64,000 nt of DNA from positions 591,343 to 655,342 of the forward strand of contig NZ_JACCBZ010000003.1 of assembly GCF_013408825.1 (NCBI RefSeq), given 5' to 3'. Below are positions 1-9,400 of the stretch, piece after piece. Source of the stretch: Mucilaginibacter tundrae. GTDB taxonomy: Bacteria; Bacteroidota; Bacteroidia; Sphingobacteriales; Sphingobacteriaceae. Made by a program: the position numbers and the translations under genes. Each line of letters starts with the position of its first letter. Within the stretch, counting starts at the first letter, position 1. Under the pieces are notes generated by a model. That model worked only from the letters and a program-made list of their open reading frames with translations. It did not search any database and was not told the DNA's origin.

Positions 1-329
1 TTGATTTGCCTGCCAACACATGGGACACCTATAGCGGAACGGGAAGAGGATATATTCAAGGCCGTTTCCGGGGGGCACAAATGGTGTACGCGGAATCGGA
101 ATATAGATTTAAACTTACCAATAATGGCCTTTTGGGCGGCGTTATATTTGTAAACGCACAATCTTTTTCTGCAGCACAAGGAACAAGCCTCCAATCTATT
201 CAACCTGCTTTTGGCCCAGGAATACGCCTTAAATTGAATAAAGTATCTCGTACCAATATAGCTATTGACTATGGTTTCGGCCGTGAAGGATCAAGAGGTA
301 TGTTTATAAATGTTGGCGAAATATTTTAA
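1..329 (+). CDS. C-terminal fragment of a BamA/TamA-like outer membrane protein
   Basis: The reading frame is open from the left window edge and stops at 327-329, so only about 108 C-terminal residues are present. The segment alternates polar and hydrophobic residues like transmembrane beta strands. It ends in a typical outer-membrane C-terminus: the R-L-K-L-N-K strand, then D-Y-G-F-G, and a last strand closing with phenylalanine. This pattern matches the bacterial surface antigen (D15/Omp85) barrel seen in BamA-like proteins of Bacteroidota. The protein would sit in the outer membrane. A role in outer-membrane protein assembly is only a family inference, because the POTRA region lies outside the window. 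It converges on the DyP peroxidase gene across a perfect hairpin. Confidence 0.6.
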   Translation, partial: DLPANTWDTYSGTGRGYIQGRFRGAQMVYAESEYRFKLTNNGLLGGVIFVNAQSFSAAQGTSLQSIQPAFGPGIRLKLNKVSRTNIAIDYGFGREGSRGMFINVGEIF

Positions 330-352
330 TTTAGAATTAAACTGATGCAACA

Positions 353-381
353 AAATCCCTTGGTCTTAAACCAAGGGATTT
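353..381. terminator. Hairpin terminator between convergent genes
   Basis: AAATCCCTTGG at 353-363 pairs perfectly with CCAAGGGATTT at 371-381 (11 bp, 7-nt loop; one further T-A pair possible). It lies 24 bp after the stop of the left gene and 21 bp before the end of the minus-strand peroxidase gene, where a bidirectional terminator is expected. There is no strong U tract on either side. Confidence 0.6.
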
Positions 382-402
382 AGATATAAATGCTTATTTG
401 CA

Positions 403-1932
403 TTAAGAAGGTAAAGCACCTGCCGCAATAGCCTTTAAAGCGTTTATACCGGGTATAAATAAATACAAGCTACCGTCGGTGCGTATAAAACGTGTCATAT
501 TAGGCACATCTACTTTTGCTCCCTCCTCCGTTATATACTCCAGGTATTTGTGCATTGGATCCCCATCCTGCGCATGGCTTCCAAAAAGTGGATCAATTCC
601 GCTTCTATTATTGGTAGCATCAGGGTTTCTAAACTTTCCCTTAGATATCCAATTTTTCATTATAAACTGAAACTGATTAAATAAATGGCATCCAATAAAT
701 AATCCTATTAGGCCTCTTTGTATACCGTCTGGCTCACCCTCTACATATTTAGGGCCATACGGCGAAGCACGGCGCATTACCCTGTTTATACCAGCATAAT
801 TTACATTACCTGTTACGTTATAATCATCTCGAGGATTAGCCCTGCGGATGTGTGCCGCATATGGGCATATTTCGCCTAAAGTATCATTGTGTTTCGGTCC
901 TTTTTGATGATCGGTTGGGGTAATGTAATTAAAATTGGTATAATCAAATCCTTTTAACTCAGGATTAGGTGCAGTGGGCGATATTACCAACGGAGTACCA
1001 TCAGCCCATCGTCCGCACATTTTAGCAGCAATCAAATCAGGGTCTTCGCCTTGAGCTATAAATGCTTTAAATGCTTTTACATCCTGATAAAGAAATCTAA
1101 ACGCTGCAAACCCGCCATTATATAACAATTTATGTGCTTTATAAGGACTTTGGTTATTATAGGCGAAATTATACGATGGAACCACAGGCCTATCATCATA
1201 AGTAAGCTCGCCGTCCCTAACATTCATTAATTTATTATTCCAGGGCACATCACCAATTCTTGGTTGCGATAAGCTGTCCTTATAATCAAAGTGAATATAA
1301 TCAATCTTGTCCCCTTCATCAATCGGTTCTGAATCTTTGATGAAAGCTGGCATTAAAGCGGGTTTGCCATTAACAACGGGAATCATTTTCATCAATTTAT
1401 CATAATAAACTTCACGGTCACTTTCTATCTGCGTAAAAAGCGTTATCTGAAGGTGCAAATCGTTACCGCTTGGATCTGGTGGGTTTGGTAACAGCCAATC
1501 ATTTTTACCTCTTGTCCACCAATTAGCCGGTGCACTATCATCCGTATCGCCAATATTAAGGCAGTTATCACTGTCTGTAGCACCTTTTTTAAATACACTA
1601 AATAACTCACGGCTATTATCGGCTACGGTTTTACAATTAACATCGCCTATCATTTGCAAAAGCCCGGCATAAGTAAAAGCGATATTAAGACAATAAGGAG
1701 GTTTATAGCCACGATCCCAGGGCTTGGCCGTGGTAATATTAAGTTCGGCGTTACTCCCTGATGCCAAATTTTTGCAGAACAATTGCGCACCTGGAATATC
1801 CTGGATATTAAGAATAATATATTTAATATAATTAAATCTATACCCTCTTAGTATAAGTCCCTGAATATCGTCCAACGCCGGATTTGGTAAGATCGCCGGT
1901 TTTTCTAATTTGTTGTTTGTTAGTTCTTCCAT
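403..1932 (-). CDS. DyP-type (dye-decolorizing) heme peroxidase family protein
   Basis: About 509 residues. The C-terminal half carries DyP-family signatures: C-G-R-W-A-D-G-T-P-L, then near residues 356-368 the segment C-P-Y-A-A-H-I-R-R-A-N-P-R, where H361 is the predicted proximal heme ligand and the following arginines line the pocket. DyP enzymes use peroxide to oxidise varied organic substrates; the substrate here is unknown. No signal peptide is visible. I chose ATG at 1932 over the upstream TTG (1947) because it sits 5 nt after the stop of the preceding gene, implying translational coupling. The N-terminal 200 residues are divergent, so the subclass is uncertain. The gene forms an operon with the 233-residue protein upstream. 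Confidence 0.75.
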   Translation of the reverse strand: MEELTNNKLEKPAILPNPALDDIQGLILRGYRFNYIKYIILNIQDIPGAQLFCKNLASGSNAELNITTAKPWDRGYKPPYCLNIAFTYAGLLQMIGDVNCKTVADNSRELFSVFKKGATDSDNCLNIGDTDDSAPANWWTRGKNDWLLPNPPDPSGNDLHLQITLFTQIESDREVYYDKLMKMIPVVNGKPALMPAFIKDSEPIDEGDKIDYIHFDYKDSLSQPRIGDVPWNNKLMNVRDGELTYDDRPVVPSYNFAYNNQSPYKAHKLLYNGGFAAFRFLYQDVKAFKAFIAQGEDPDLIAAKMCGRWADGTPLVISPTAPNPELKGFDYTNFNYITPTDHQKGPKHNDTLGEICPYAAHIRRANPRDDYNVTGNVNYAGINRVMRRASPYGPKYVEGEPDGIQRGLIGLFIGCHLFNQFQFIMKNWISKGKFRNPDATNNRSGIDPLFGSHAQDGDPMHKYLEYITEEGAKVDVPNMTRFIRTDGSLYLFIPGINALKAIAAGALPS

Positions 1933-1937
1933 GATAC

Positions 1938-2639
1938 TTAGCTGCAATCTGGTTTAGTTGATTGAGCGAACTCCACATCAGTTAAAGGTGGGTAAGGCCA
2001 TAATTCAACGCCAGTTACACCATTAACAGCGTAATTAGTTAAAATATTACTTACGCTCAGGCCAGGGAAGGTAGCCCCAAAAAGTGGGTTCGTGAGATCA
2101 GCAGGGGCAACATATGCTTTACCCGCGGCAGTGGGATCAGCAAAATTGTAAGCCATTAATAAACAGTTAAAAGCATCCGGATTTGACACTACCCCACCGT
2201 TCTCTTTAATATAATTTGCAGAGTTAGGTCCGTTAGGATCTATACCCGGTATATTGCTCTCATCCATTATGCTAATTATAGCATTTAAGCCTTTTGCAAT
2301 AGATGGCTGCTGCACAAATGCACCAATATAATCAGCAAACTCAGCATCATAGATAGCTTGTACAACTAACAGATCTTTATCTGGCATAGACTGAAAAGTA
2401 GTTACCGGGAGTTTAGATTTGGAACCTGCCGGCACAGCATAAAACATAAAAAAATGGACTCCTGTTTGGGCACGCATATCTGGCCCCGGATCGTCCGTAG
2501 CTGTTTTAGAAGCATGGTGAAGCAAGTGAGCGGCTTCGAGCGCTTGCTTAAATAATCCTTTTTTTACGGGTAGAAACAGAAACAACATGTGCTGTTGATC
2601 TGGAGTGCCCACATAAGTGATAGCATTTGAATTAGACAT
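1938..2639 (-). CDS. Uncharacterised 233-residue protein encoded upstream of the DyP peroxidase
   Basis: I do not recognise a named family with confidence. There is no signal peptide or membrane segment. Around residues 60-110 the pattern G-V-H-F-F-M-F, then F-Q-S-M-P-D-K-D-L-L-V-V-Q-A-I-Y-D, then D-Y-I-G-A-F resembles the ferredoxin-like first half of DyP-type or chlorite-dismutase-fold proteins. It may therefore be a degenerate relative or partner of the peroxidase encoded 5 nt downstream. The two genes are almost certainly co-transcribed. The leaderless region upstream (2640-2780) shows no recognisable regulatory site. A shared oxidative role is inference. Confidence 0.5.
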   Translation of the reverse strand: MSNSNAITYVGTPDQQHMLFLFLPVKKGLFKQALEAAHLLHHASKTATDDPGPDMRAQTGVHFFMFYAVPAGSKSKLPVTTFQSMPDKDLLVVQAIYDAEFADYIGAFVQQPSIAKGLNAIISIMDESNIPGIDPNGPNSANYIKENGGVVSNPDAFNCLLMAYNFADPTAAGKAYVAPADLTNPLFGATFPGLSVSNILTNYAVNGVTGVELWPYPPLTDVEFAQSTKPDCS

Positions 2640-2782
2640 TTTGTGATAAGGTTAAGTTTTCCTACTCTATTCAGGCTTTTCGGATACGCCTCTTTAGTTC
2701 AAATATAGTTTATAAAATTTACATTGTCCACAACAAAACTGTCGCGACTAAAAAGTTTAATTTAGTTTTCAAGTATCCGTGC

Positions 2783-2822
2783 AAAAAAAATACCCGCTCC
2801 TGAACATGCAGTCACGGGTATT
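2783..2822 (-). terminator. Rho-independent terminator of the SusC/SusD operon
   Basis: Read on the minus strand, AATACCCG pairs with CGGGTATT around an 18-nt loop and is followed immediately by a run of T. It lies about 20 bp after the stop of the surface glycan-binding protein gene, so it ends the SusC-SusD-SGBP transcript. Confidence 0.8.
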
Positions 2823-2840
2823 CATCAATTAACCAATCAA

Positions 2841-4085
2841 TTAATATTTTTCAACTCTGATATTATCAATAGCCACTGTGAAATTATTAACCACAGTTGT
2901 TCCAGCATTTATAAACATAATACTGATAGACCCATTACCTGTTGGGCCAAGTAAATCGGTAAGTGATGGTAACGGCGAACCTGAACCATCAGCACCTCCG
3001 CTAGGAGTTGTTTTAAAATTAGATAAAGGAATTACTACAGTTTGCCAACCATTTGTAACGAAAGGGGTTGTTGTACCGTCGCTATTTTTCCATGGTTCAT
3101 AAGCGGCCAGGTAAGTCCAGGTGTAGTTATTCACAATATAAATTGAGCCATTTACCCAAGGTGTAGCTGCCGGAACATCAATTTCAAATTTTAAAGCCCA
3201 ATTGGCCGGGTTATCTGAAAGATCCGCAACCGGAACCCATTGCGTTGGATTGAGGTTTATTGATCGCCCACCATCATACCATGCAAAATCGTTCGCAGGA
3301 ATAGAAGATGCATTTAGTACAGCGTAATAGCCGGTATTGCCAGGATAAGCTGTAGAGCTATTTGTAGGATTTGAACTTAACCCCCATGAATAATTATTTA
3401 TCGCATCAAAATTTGTTGCTACACCTGTAACAAAATCATCAAATAATAAAACAGAAGTACCTGTACCATAGCGGTTAACTACTTGAATAGGTCCGCCTGT
3501 TGTAGCGCCTTGCGGCACAGTAAAAGCTAACGTTGTACCCAAATCATTAGTTACAATGCCGGATGATACTGTTATCCCGCCTGGTAAAATAACTTTATCG
3601 ATATAAAAGAAGTTAGAGCCATAAACAGTAACTGTTTCTCCTGGCAGGGCATCTTCATTTGACATTGATGTAATGACTGTTGCAAGAGGAACTACGGGAA
3701 AGCTATAAGTAACCTGGCCGGTTGCTGTTACTACCGTTATTGTATTTAGTTTTGCCTGATTAAGCGTAGCAAAAGGGATAGCAGGCACCTTTACAGGTAA
3801 ACTGTTATCAGAACCTAAAGCATTGTTTAAGGAGGCTGCTACGCCATCAAAATACACCTGTTTTACACCAGTAAAATGACTGCCCTGTAACACCACATAA
3901 TTACCCGGATTCGCGGCTTTAAGCACACTATCATTTGGAGAGGCGGCGTATGCCCTTACCTGGGTAATCACTGGATTACCAGAACCTACATTGGCATCCT
4001 TTTTACAGGACGACTGTATAAATGCTGCCATTGCTAAAGCCAGCAAAATAGGTGCATTTATAATATATGATGAAGTCTTTTTCAT
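2841..4085 (-). CDS. Surface glycan-binding lipoprotein (IPT/TIG plus C-terminal glycan-binding domain)
   Basis: About 414 residues from the ATG at 4085, chosen because it gives a clean lipoprotein signal (M-K-K-T-S-S, hydrophobic core, then S-S-C-K-K); an upstream in-frame start at 4115 would add an unlikely extension. After the lipobox cysteine come two IPT/TIG-like immunoglobulin folds (roughly residues 35-210). The C-terminal domain ends in the A-I-D-N-I-R-V pattern seen in SusE-position glycan-binding proteins such as SGBP-B of xyloglucan loci. It should sit on the cell surface and capture polysaccharide for the SusC/SusD transporter encoded immediately upstream in the same operon. Xyloglucan specificity is inferred from the neighbouring enzymes, not from binding residues. 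Confidence 0.8.
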   Translation of the reverse strand: MKKTSSYIINAPILLALAMAAFIQSSCKKDANVGSGNPVITQVRAYAASPNDSVLKAANPGNYVVLQGSHFTGVKQVYFDGVAASLNNALGSDNSLPVKVPAIPFATLNQAKLNTITVVTATGQVTYSFPVVPLATVITSMSNEDALPGETVTVYGSNFFYIDKVILPGGITVSSGIVTNDLGTTLAFTVPQGATTGGPIQVVNRYGTGTSVLLFDDFVTGVATNFDAINNYSWGLSSNPTNSSTAYPGNTGYYAVLNASSIPANDFAWYDGGRSINLNPTQWVPVADLSDNPANWALKFEIDVPAATPWVNGSIYIVNNYTWTYLAAYEPWKNSDGTTTPFVTNGWQTVVIPLSNFKTTPSGGADGSGSPLPSLTDLLGPTGNGSISIMFINAGTTVVNNFTVAIDNIRVEKY

Positions 4086-4131
4086 ATTTAAAACTTTAAA
4101 TTGTTTAATAATCATTTTCAGTTTATTACTG

Positions 4132-5718
4132 TTAATAATAAGGCACAGGTGTTTTGGTTAACAATGGATCTGAAGAAACCTCAGCTGCAGGGTAAGGCAG
4201 ATAATATACCGGGTTAACACCCGTCAGAACAGTAGGCTCGGTCACAGCGCCCGATGTATAAGTAAATGTATTACGGTGCTGCGCTTTTATAAAGGCATCG
4301 GCTGCCGTTGGGTTGTAATCATGCCACCTTTTTAGATCAAACCAAAATTGGTATTCCAATGCCAGCTCAAGCCTCCGCTCATTAAATATATCCTGCCATG
4401 TTAATGAGGTTTTGGTTGGTACGCCAGCCCTGGTACGTATTAAATTAAAATATTTTAAAGCATCGGGATCTGTAGTACTTGCATTGGTACCTAAAATAGC
4501 CTCGGCATATATCAGATACACGTCTGATAAACGTAACAGGTAGTTAGGACTTGCGTCATGCATCAGTGTTATATTCATATTATTATTTGCCAATGGACCG
4601 CCATCAACGTATTTTTTAACATAGGCACTGGTTGCATTGGTCATGCTATAGCCATTCGGGTTTGCCGCTGTTACTAATTCAGGGTAAGTATCACCGTTAA
4701 GCATAAAAGTTGCTTTGCGTCGCAAATCGCCGGGAGAAGCGGCAAAAGCATCATACAAGTCTTTACTAATAGCCATGCCGTCCCAGCCACCACCACCTAC
4801 ACCATCAATATTATCATCACCTTCAATACATGTTTCCCTAACATCATTAGTACCCCAACCGGCCGTTGGTGCAACAGTAAATTGAAGCCCGAAAAGCATC
4901 TCGGCGTTATTATTGTTTTGAGTCAAAAAGGCACTGTAATAGTTTGGAAATAAGCTTAATCCGCTGTTATTAGCCACATCGCCCGCCCAAAATTTGGCGC
5001 TATCCAAATCAGCTTGTACACGTGTACCGGTGATGCCAGATCTTGTTAAAAATACTTTAGCCAATAAACCTTCGGCAGACCATTTATTAACCCGGCCAGC
5101 CTGTGGATCTGTTGAAGGCAAATTTTGGGCCGCGTAATGCAGGTCATTTATGATAAACTTGTAAACGTCGCTTTGTATATTACTATGTAACAAAGGCGTA
5201 GTTACCACACTGGTACTATTGTCAACAATTGGTACCGCGCCCCACAATTGTGTAAGATAAAAATAGGCTGCTGCACGCATAAATCTTGCTTCGCCAATAG
5301 CCTGTGTTCTAGCCGTTCCTAATGATGCTGGGCTATAGCTTTGAATATTAAGCATAGTGGTATTTGATTGTGCTATTACATCGTATAATGATTGCCAGCC
5401 GAAATCAAGCCCTACAAAACCAGTGTTTATACTAAAATTTGTGAATTGAGGACCATAAGCATTGCCTGCAACCGCGTTACCCGAAAGAAGTTCGCCCACA
5501 AATACTATAAAATCACCTTGAGAATTTTCATTAAATGACCACCATGGAGTGGTATATAAATTTGCGGTAGCGGCTCTAAGTTCTGCCGCATTTTGATAAT
5601 AAGTACTTGCAACCAGTTTATTGGTTGGAATACCTTTGCTCTCAAATTGTTTATTGCATGCACTTAATCCAAGTGCTCCAGATAAAAACAAGATGAATGT
5701 TTTTTTAATATTTTTCAT
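4132..5718 (-). CDS. susD-like: SusD/RagB-family outer membrane glycan-binding lipoprotein
   Basis: 528 residues, the usual SusD length. The N-terminus is a lipoprotein signal with the cysteine in S-A-C-N-K-Q. The body has the helical TPR-type SusD fold: A-E-L-R-A-A-T-A-N-L-Y near the start, then A-I-G-E-A-R-F-M-R-A-A-A-Y-F-Y-L, and the C-terminal I-F-N-E-R-R-L-E-L-A-L-E block followed by W-F-D-L-K-R-W. SusD proteins cap the SusC barrel and bind the oligosaccharide at the surface. The gene lies 22 bp after susC and 46 bp before the surface glycan-binding protein gene, a standard three-gene uptake operon. Substrate assignment rests on the linked GH74/GH31/GH29 genes. Confidence 0.93.
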   Translation of the reverse strand: MKNIKKTFILFLSGALGLSACNKQFESKGIPTNKLVASTYYQNAAELRAATANLYTTPWWSFNENSQGDFIVFVGELLSGNAVAGNAYGPQFTNFSINTGFVGLDFGWQSLYDVIAQSNTTMLNIQSYSPASLGTARTQAIGEARFMRAAAYFYLTQLWGAVPIVDNSTSVVTTPLLHSNIQSDVYKFIINDLHYAAQNLPSTDPQAGRVNKWSAEGLLAKVFLTRSGITGTRVQADLDSAKFWAGDVANNSGLSLFPNYYSAFLTQNNNNAEMLFGLQFTVAPTAGWGTNDVRETCIEGDDNIDGVGGGGWDGMAISKDLYDAFAASPGDLRRKATFMLNGDTYPELVTAANPNGYSMTNATSAYVKKYVDGGPLANNNMNITLMHDASPNYLLRLSDVYLIYAEAILGTNASTTDPDALKYFNLIRTRAGVPTKTSLTWQDIFNERRLELALEYQFWFDLKRWHDYNPTAADAFIKAQHRNTFTYTSGAVTEPTVLTGVNPVYYLPYPAAEVSSDPLLTKTPVPYY

Positions 5719-5740
5719 ACTCTATACTTTTAAATAATAG

Positions 5741-8700
5741 TTATAGTCCCAAATTAATTCCGAATGTATAAATACGCGGTGTGGGGTATCTACCCCAATC
5801 AACCCCTTGTGTTAATGCATTGCTGCCATATCCTGATTCGTTTGGAACATTGGAGCCTATTTCGGGATCATACCCGTCATATTTTGTTATTGTAAATACA
5901 TTTGCAATGTTGGTATACACTTTTAATGAATGAATGTGCAGTTTGGCAACTATGTTTTTAGGAATATTATAGCCTAAAGACAAGTTATTTAAGCGTAAAT
6001 ATGAGCCACTTTGTATAAAGCGTGAAGAAATACGCGTATTATCATTAGGATCTCCCGACTCACGGAAACCAGGGATTGTTGTATTGGGATTAGTAACATA
6101 CACATCGTTTATATTACTAAGTGATCCGGTATTATTAATTAAGGCAACATGTGCATAATTTGTAAGGCTTTCAAATTCACCGGTTATCTGGCTATTTGGG
6201 TCCTCATGTAAAACCTCGTTGTAGTTTAATATTTTATTACCATAGCTACCGGTAAAGAAAACCGCCAGGTCAAAGGCTTTATAGCTGAAGGTATTATTAA
6301 TACCATAGGTAAACTTAGGCAATGGCGAACCCAGGTCGGTTTCATCACTTGCGTCAATTACCCCATCGTGGTTTAGGTCTTTATATTTAATATCTCCAAC
6401 CCATACCCCATTAGCGTAGCCAATAGCTCCTTGCGAAGGTGATGATAACAATTCAGCTCCATTTTTAAAGACGCCTTCGGCAACATAGCCATAAAAATCA
6501 CCTATAGAACTTCCAACAGCGGTACGGCTAACTACAACACCATCGTTGTTAATTCTACCGTACAAGGCGTTATTATCATTAACTAGTGATAATACTTTAT
6601 TACGATTTAAAGAAAATACAAGCCCTGTGTTCCATGTAAAATTCTTACCCTGAATATTATGCGTATTTAATGATAGTTCAAACCCCCTGTTATCTACAGC
6701 ACCTGCGTTAACCCAAGGAGCTGCCAAATATTCCCCGGCTGTACCGGCACCACTACCACTTGTACCAGCATAGGCATTTAGGGGATCTTGTAATAACAAA
6801 TTATTTGTTTTACGATCATAAACATCCGCGGTAAATTGAATGCGGCTTTTAAACAAACTCAAGTCGATACCTGCATCTAAACTTTTTGAGCTTTCCCATT
6901 TTACATTACTATTAGGAATGTTTGAAGGATAAGCACCCTGCCCAAGCCCTACAGTACTTAAACCAATAGCCGAGCCATAAGTGTATGGCGGTAGATTGGC
7001 ATTATTGGTAAGGCCATAACTCAACCTGAATTTTAACTGATCAATGGATTTAACATTTTTCAAAAAATCTTCTTTCTCTACATTCCATGATGCGCCAAAA
7101 GCATAGGTACCAATCCATCTGTTATCTGGTTGGCCATCTTCACCACCCGGATTAAAATTCGAGCTGTAATCATAACGGTAAGTTGCTGTAAGATTATACT
7201 TATACATATACCCTACATTTGCACGTGCCATGTACGACTCAGTTGCATAAGTACTTTGTCCACCGCCATTTGTTGCAGTGGTAGCAGTACCTAAATCCAA
7301 ATCCTGCGGGTTATTAGCAAAAAAACCAGTACGGCCTCCATTCAAATAAGTATAAGTACCATTACTTGCCTCATGACCGGCAATTGCATTAACATTAAAG
7401 TTAGATGCATAATTATCGTAGCTTAAATAGTTACGAACAGTAAAGCTTTTATTATTGGTTGCAGAAACCGCGGCACTATTTATTGGTTGTAATACTCCGT
7501 CAACTACAAAGGTAGGGTAAAACTGATTTACGTTACCATAATCAAAATTACCCGTTACTTCATTATGTAGTTTCAGGTCTTTTGTAAAAAGGACATCTGC
7601 ATAAACATTACCATAAGCTTGGGAACGTTGCACCTCGTTAGTATTAAGTGAAGCAGCAGCAACCGGGTTAGGATTATAGCTATTAGGTGTGCCTGCTTGT
7701 GGAATAGCACCTATACTTCCATCTGAATTCGTGACAGGTATATCTGGTGTAAGCCCAAGGGTAGCGTTTATAAGGCTATATACGCTCGCATTTACATTTT
7801 CTTTTATACCAGAGAACGATAAATTTGTCCCAATTGTTAGCCAATTGGTAGTTTTATTATCCAGGTTAATTTTAAGTGTGGTACGTTTAAAATTTGAACC
7901 TGCAACAGTACCATCCTGACTTAAATAGCCTCCGGCTATAAAATAGGTTGTCCTGTCATCGCCTCCGCTAATTGATAAATTATTATTAGTCATACCGGCA
8001 TTCCTAAATATGGCTTGTTGCCAGTTGGTACCGGTACCTAAATATTTGGGGTTAGCAAAATCAGCATCAGGTGTTGCACCTGTAACCGCATCTTTTGCAT
8101 TTATATAGGCCGCATATTGCTGTAAATTCATCATCGGTAAATCTTTTGGAACTTGCTGAATGCCATAATAGGTGTCAAAAGATAGTTTAGGCTGGCCCTT
8201 TTTACCCCGCTTGGTAGTAACTATAACAACACCATTACTACCTTGTGAACCATAAATGGCAATAGCCGAAGCATCTTTCAATACATCTATTGAAGCGATA
8301 TCATTTGGATCAATGGTTGATAGTGGATTATCGTCAGTACCCGCATTACCCATATAAACACCACTTGTTGATGATGGCTGGCCTGGCTGAATAATAACTC
8401 CGTCAATAACATATAATGGATCGGTACCGGAATTTAATGAACCTAGCCCGCGTACTTGTATAGTAACACCACCGCCCGGCTGACCCGAATTTTGCGTTAC
8501 AGTAACGCCTGCTATCTTTCCTTGCAAAGCTTGATCGAACGTGGTAGATACCGTGCTGGCAATATCACTTGCTGATACTGACCCTATAGAACCGGTCAAA
8601 TCCTTACGCTTTGAAGTACCATAACCAATTACAACTACCTCATCAAGCGAACTATTGGTTACTGATAGTTTAACATTAATTGTATTATTTTTCCCAACGG

Positions 8701-8971
8701 GTATTTGTTGAGTAACATACCCCAAAGAACTAATAACCAGAACGTCACTAGGCTGCACCATTATTGAGAAACTACCATCAACACCCGATACTGTTCCTCT
8801 TGATGCGCCTTTAACGGTAATAGTTACTCCAGATATTGCTTGTGAATCGTCGGCATTGGTTATTTTACCATTAACCCTGAGTGTTTGTGCATAACTTGAA
8901 AGCCCCAATAACATGCATGCTATAAATAGTACAATGCTGTATCTCGTTTTTTTTCGTAAAATTTTTTCCAT
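5741..8971 (-). CDS. susC-like: SusC/RagA-family TonB-linked outer membrane transporter
   Basis: 1076 residues. A signal peptide (about 1-28, ending S-Y-A-Q) is followed by a CarboxypepD-regulatory-like beta-sandwich (about 30-110: V-N-G-K-I-T-N-A-D-D, G-V-T-I-T-V-K-G). Next come the TonB-box/plug start D-E-V-V-V-I-G-Y-G-T, the plug domain with V-R-G-L-G-S-L-N-S-G-T-D-P-L-Y-V-I-D-G-V, and a 22-strand-type barrel ending in F-G-I-N-L-G-L. It imports oligosaccharides across the outer membrane using TonB energy and pairs with the SusD protein encoded downstream. There is no FecR-interacting secretin/STN domain, so control by an ECF sigma/anti-sigma pair is unlikely. Regulation by the HTCS at 15971-20125 fits better. 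Confidence 0.95.
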   Translation of the reverse strand: MEKILRKKTRYSIVLFIACMLLGLSSYAQTLRVNGKITNADDSQAISGVTITVKGASRGTVSGVDGSFSIMVQPSDVLVISSLGYVTQQIPVGKNNTINVKLSVTNSSLDEVVVIGYGTSKRKDLTGSIGSVSASDIASTVSTTFDQALQGKIAGVTVTQNSGQPGGGVTIQVRGLGSLNSGTDPLYVIDGVIIQPGQPSSTSGVYMGNAGTDDNPLSTIDPNDIASIDVLKDASAIAIYGSQGSNGVVIVTTKRGKKGQPKLSFDTYYGIQQVPKDLPMMNLQQYAAYINAKDAVTGATPDADFANPKYLGTGTNWQQAIFRNAGMTNNNLSISGGDDRTTYFIAGGYLSQDGTVAGSNFKRTTLKINLDNKTTNWLTIGTNLSFSGIKENVNASVYSLINATLGLTPDIPVTNSDGSIGAIPQAGTPNSYNPNPVAAASLNTNEVQRSQAYGNVYADVLFTKDLKLHNEVTGNFDYGNVNQFYPTFVVDGVLQPINSAAVSATNNKSFTVRNYLSYDNYASNFNVNAIAGHEASNGTYTYLNGGRTGFFANNPQDLDLGTATTATNGGGQSTYATESYMARANVGYMYKYNLTATYRYDYSSNFNPGGEDGQPDNRWIGTYAFGASWNVEKEDFLKNVKSIDQLKFRLSYGLTNNANLPPYTYGSAIGLSTVGLGQGAYPSNIPNSNVKWESSKSLDAGIDLSLFKSRIQFTADVYDRKTNNLLLQDPLNAYAGTSGSGAGTAGEYLAAPWVNAGAVDNRGFELSLNTHNIQGKNFTWNTGLVFSLNRNKVLSLVNDNNALYGRINNDGVVVSRTAVGSSIGDFYGYVAEGVFKNGAELLSSPSQGAIGYANGVWVGDIKYKDLNHDGVIDASDETDLGSPLPKFTYGINNTFSYKAFDLAVFFTGSYGNKILNYNEVLHEDPNSQITGEFESLTNYAHVALINNTGSLSNINDVYVTNPNTTIPGFRESGDPNDNTRISSRFIQSGSYLRLNNLSLGYNIPKNIVAKLHIHSLKVYTNIANVFTITKYDGYDPEIGSNVPNESGYGSNALTQGVDWGRYPTPRIYTFGINLGL

Positions 8972-9291
8972 CTGTGTACAGAAATTTTAAAAGTTAGTTA
9001 ATAATTGGTTCATAATTTTTAGGTATTGATTGTTTTAGGTTAGTTTTTATTTCATAATTTATAGGTTAAGTATAGTAAAGCATCGCTTTTATAGCTTGTT
9101 AAACAGTATTAGATCATTAGCATTACATATACAATCGATTGCCGAAAGCATAACACACTACTTCTATCTACTAAATCTTAAAAAAAATAGCCGGGTTAAG
9201 GACTAATTACAATTGGTTACTAATTAATATGATTGCCAAATAATGCATCATATTACTGGAATGAAGATATTAATGAACATTTTATAAGAAT

Positions 9292-9327
9292 GTAACATTT
9301 GTAACTATTGATGTAACTAATGTTTAT
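9292..9327. promoter_or_regulatory. 36-bp element upstream of the SusC operon; candidate HTCS operator, copy A
   Basis: This element in the 429-bp gap 8972-9400 matches the element at 15874-15909 at 30 of 36 positions with no gaps. Both begin GTAACATTTGTAA and both contain a second TGTAAC that starts 20-21 bp after the first, followed by AATGTTTA. The direct-repeat spacing of about two helical turns suits binding by an AraC-type dimer, as at the end of an HTCS protein. It lies about 320 bp upstream of the SusC start. I saw no other structure in this gap and no good Bacteroidota -7 box (TAnnTTTG). Confidence 0.55.
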
Positions 9328-9400
9328 ATTTATATAATAACTTGATTTGCAATATATTATATTCATATCAATATCCTTAATCGTGTTATTTCAATATTAT

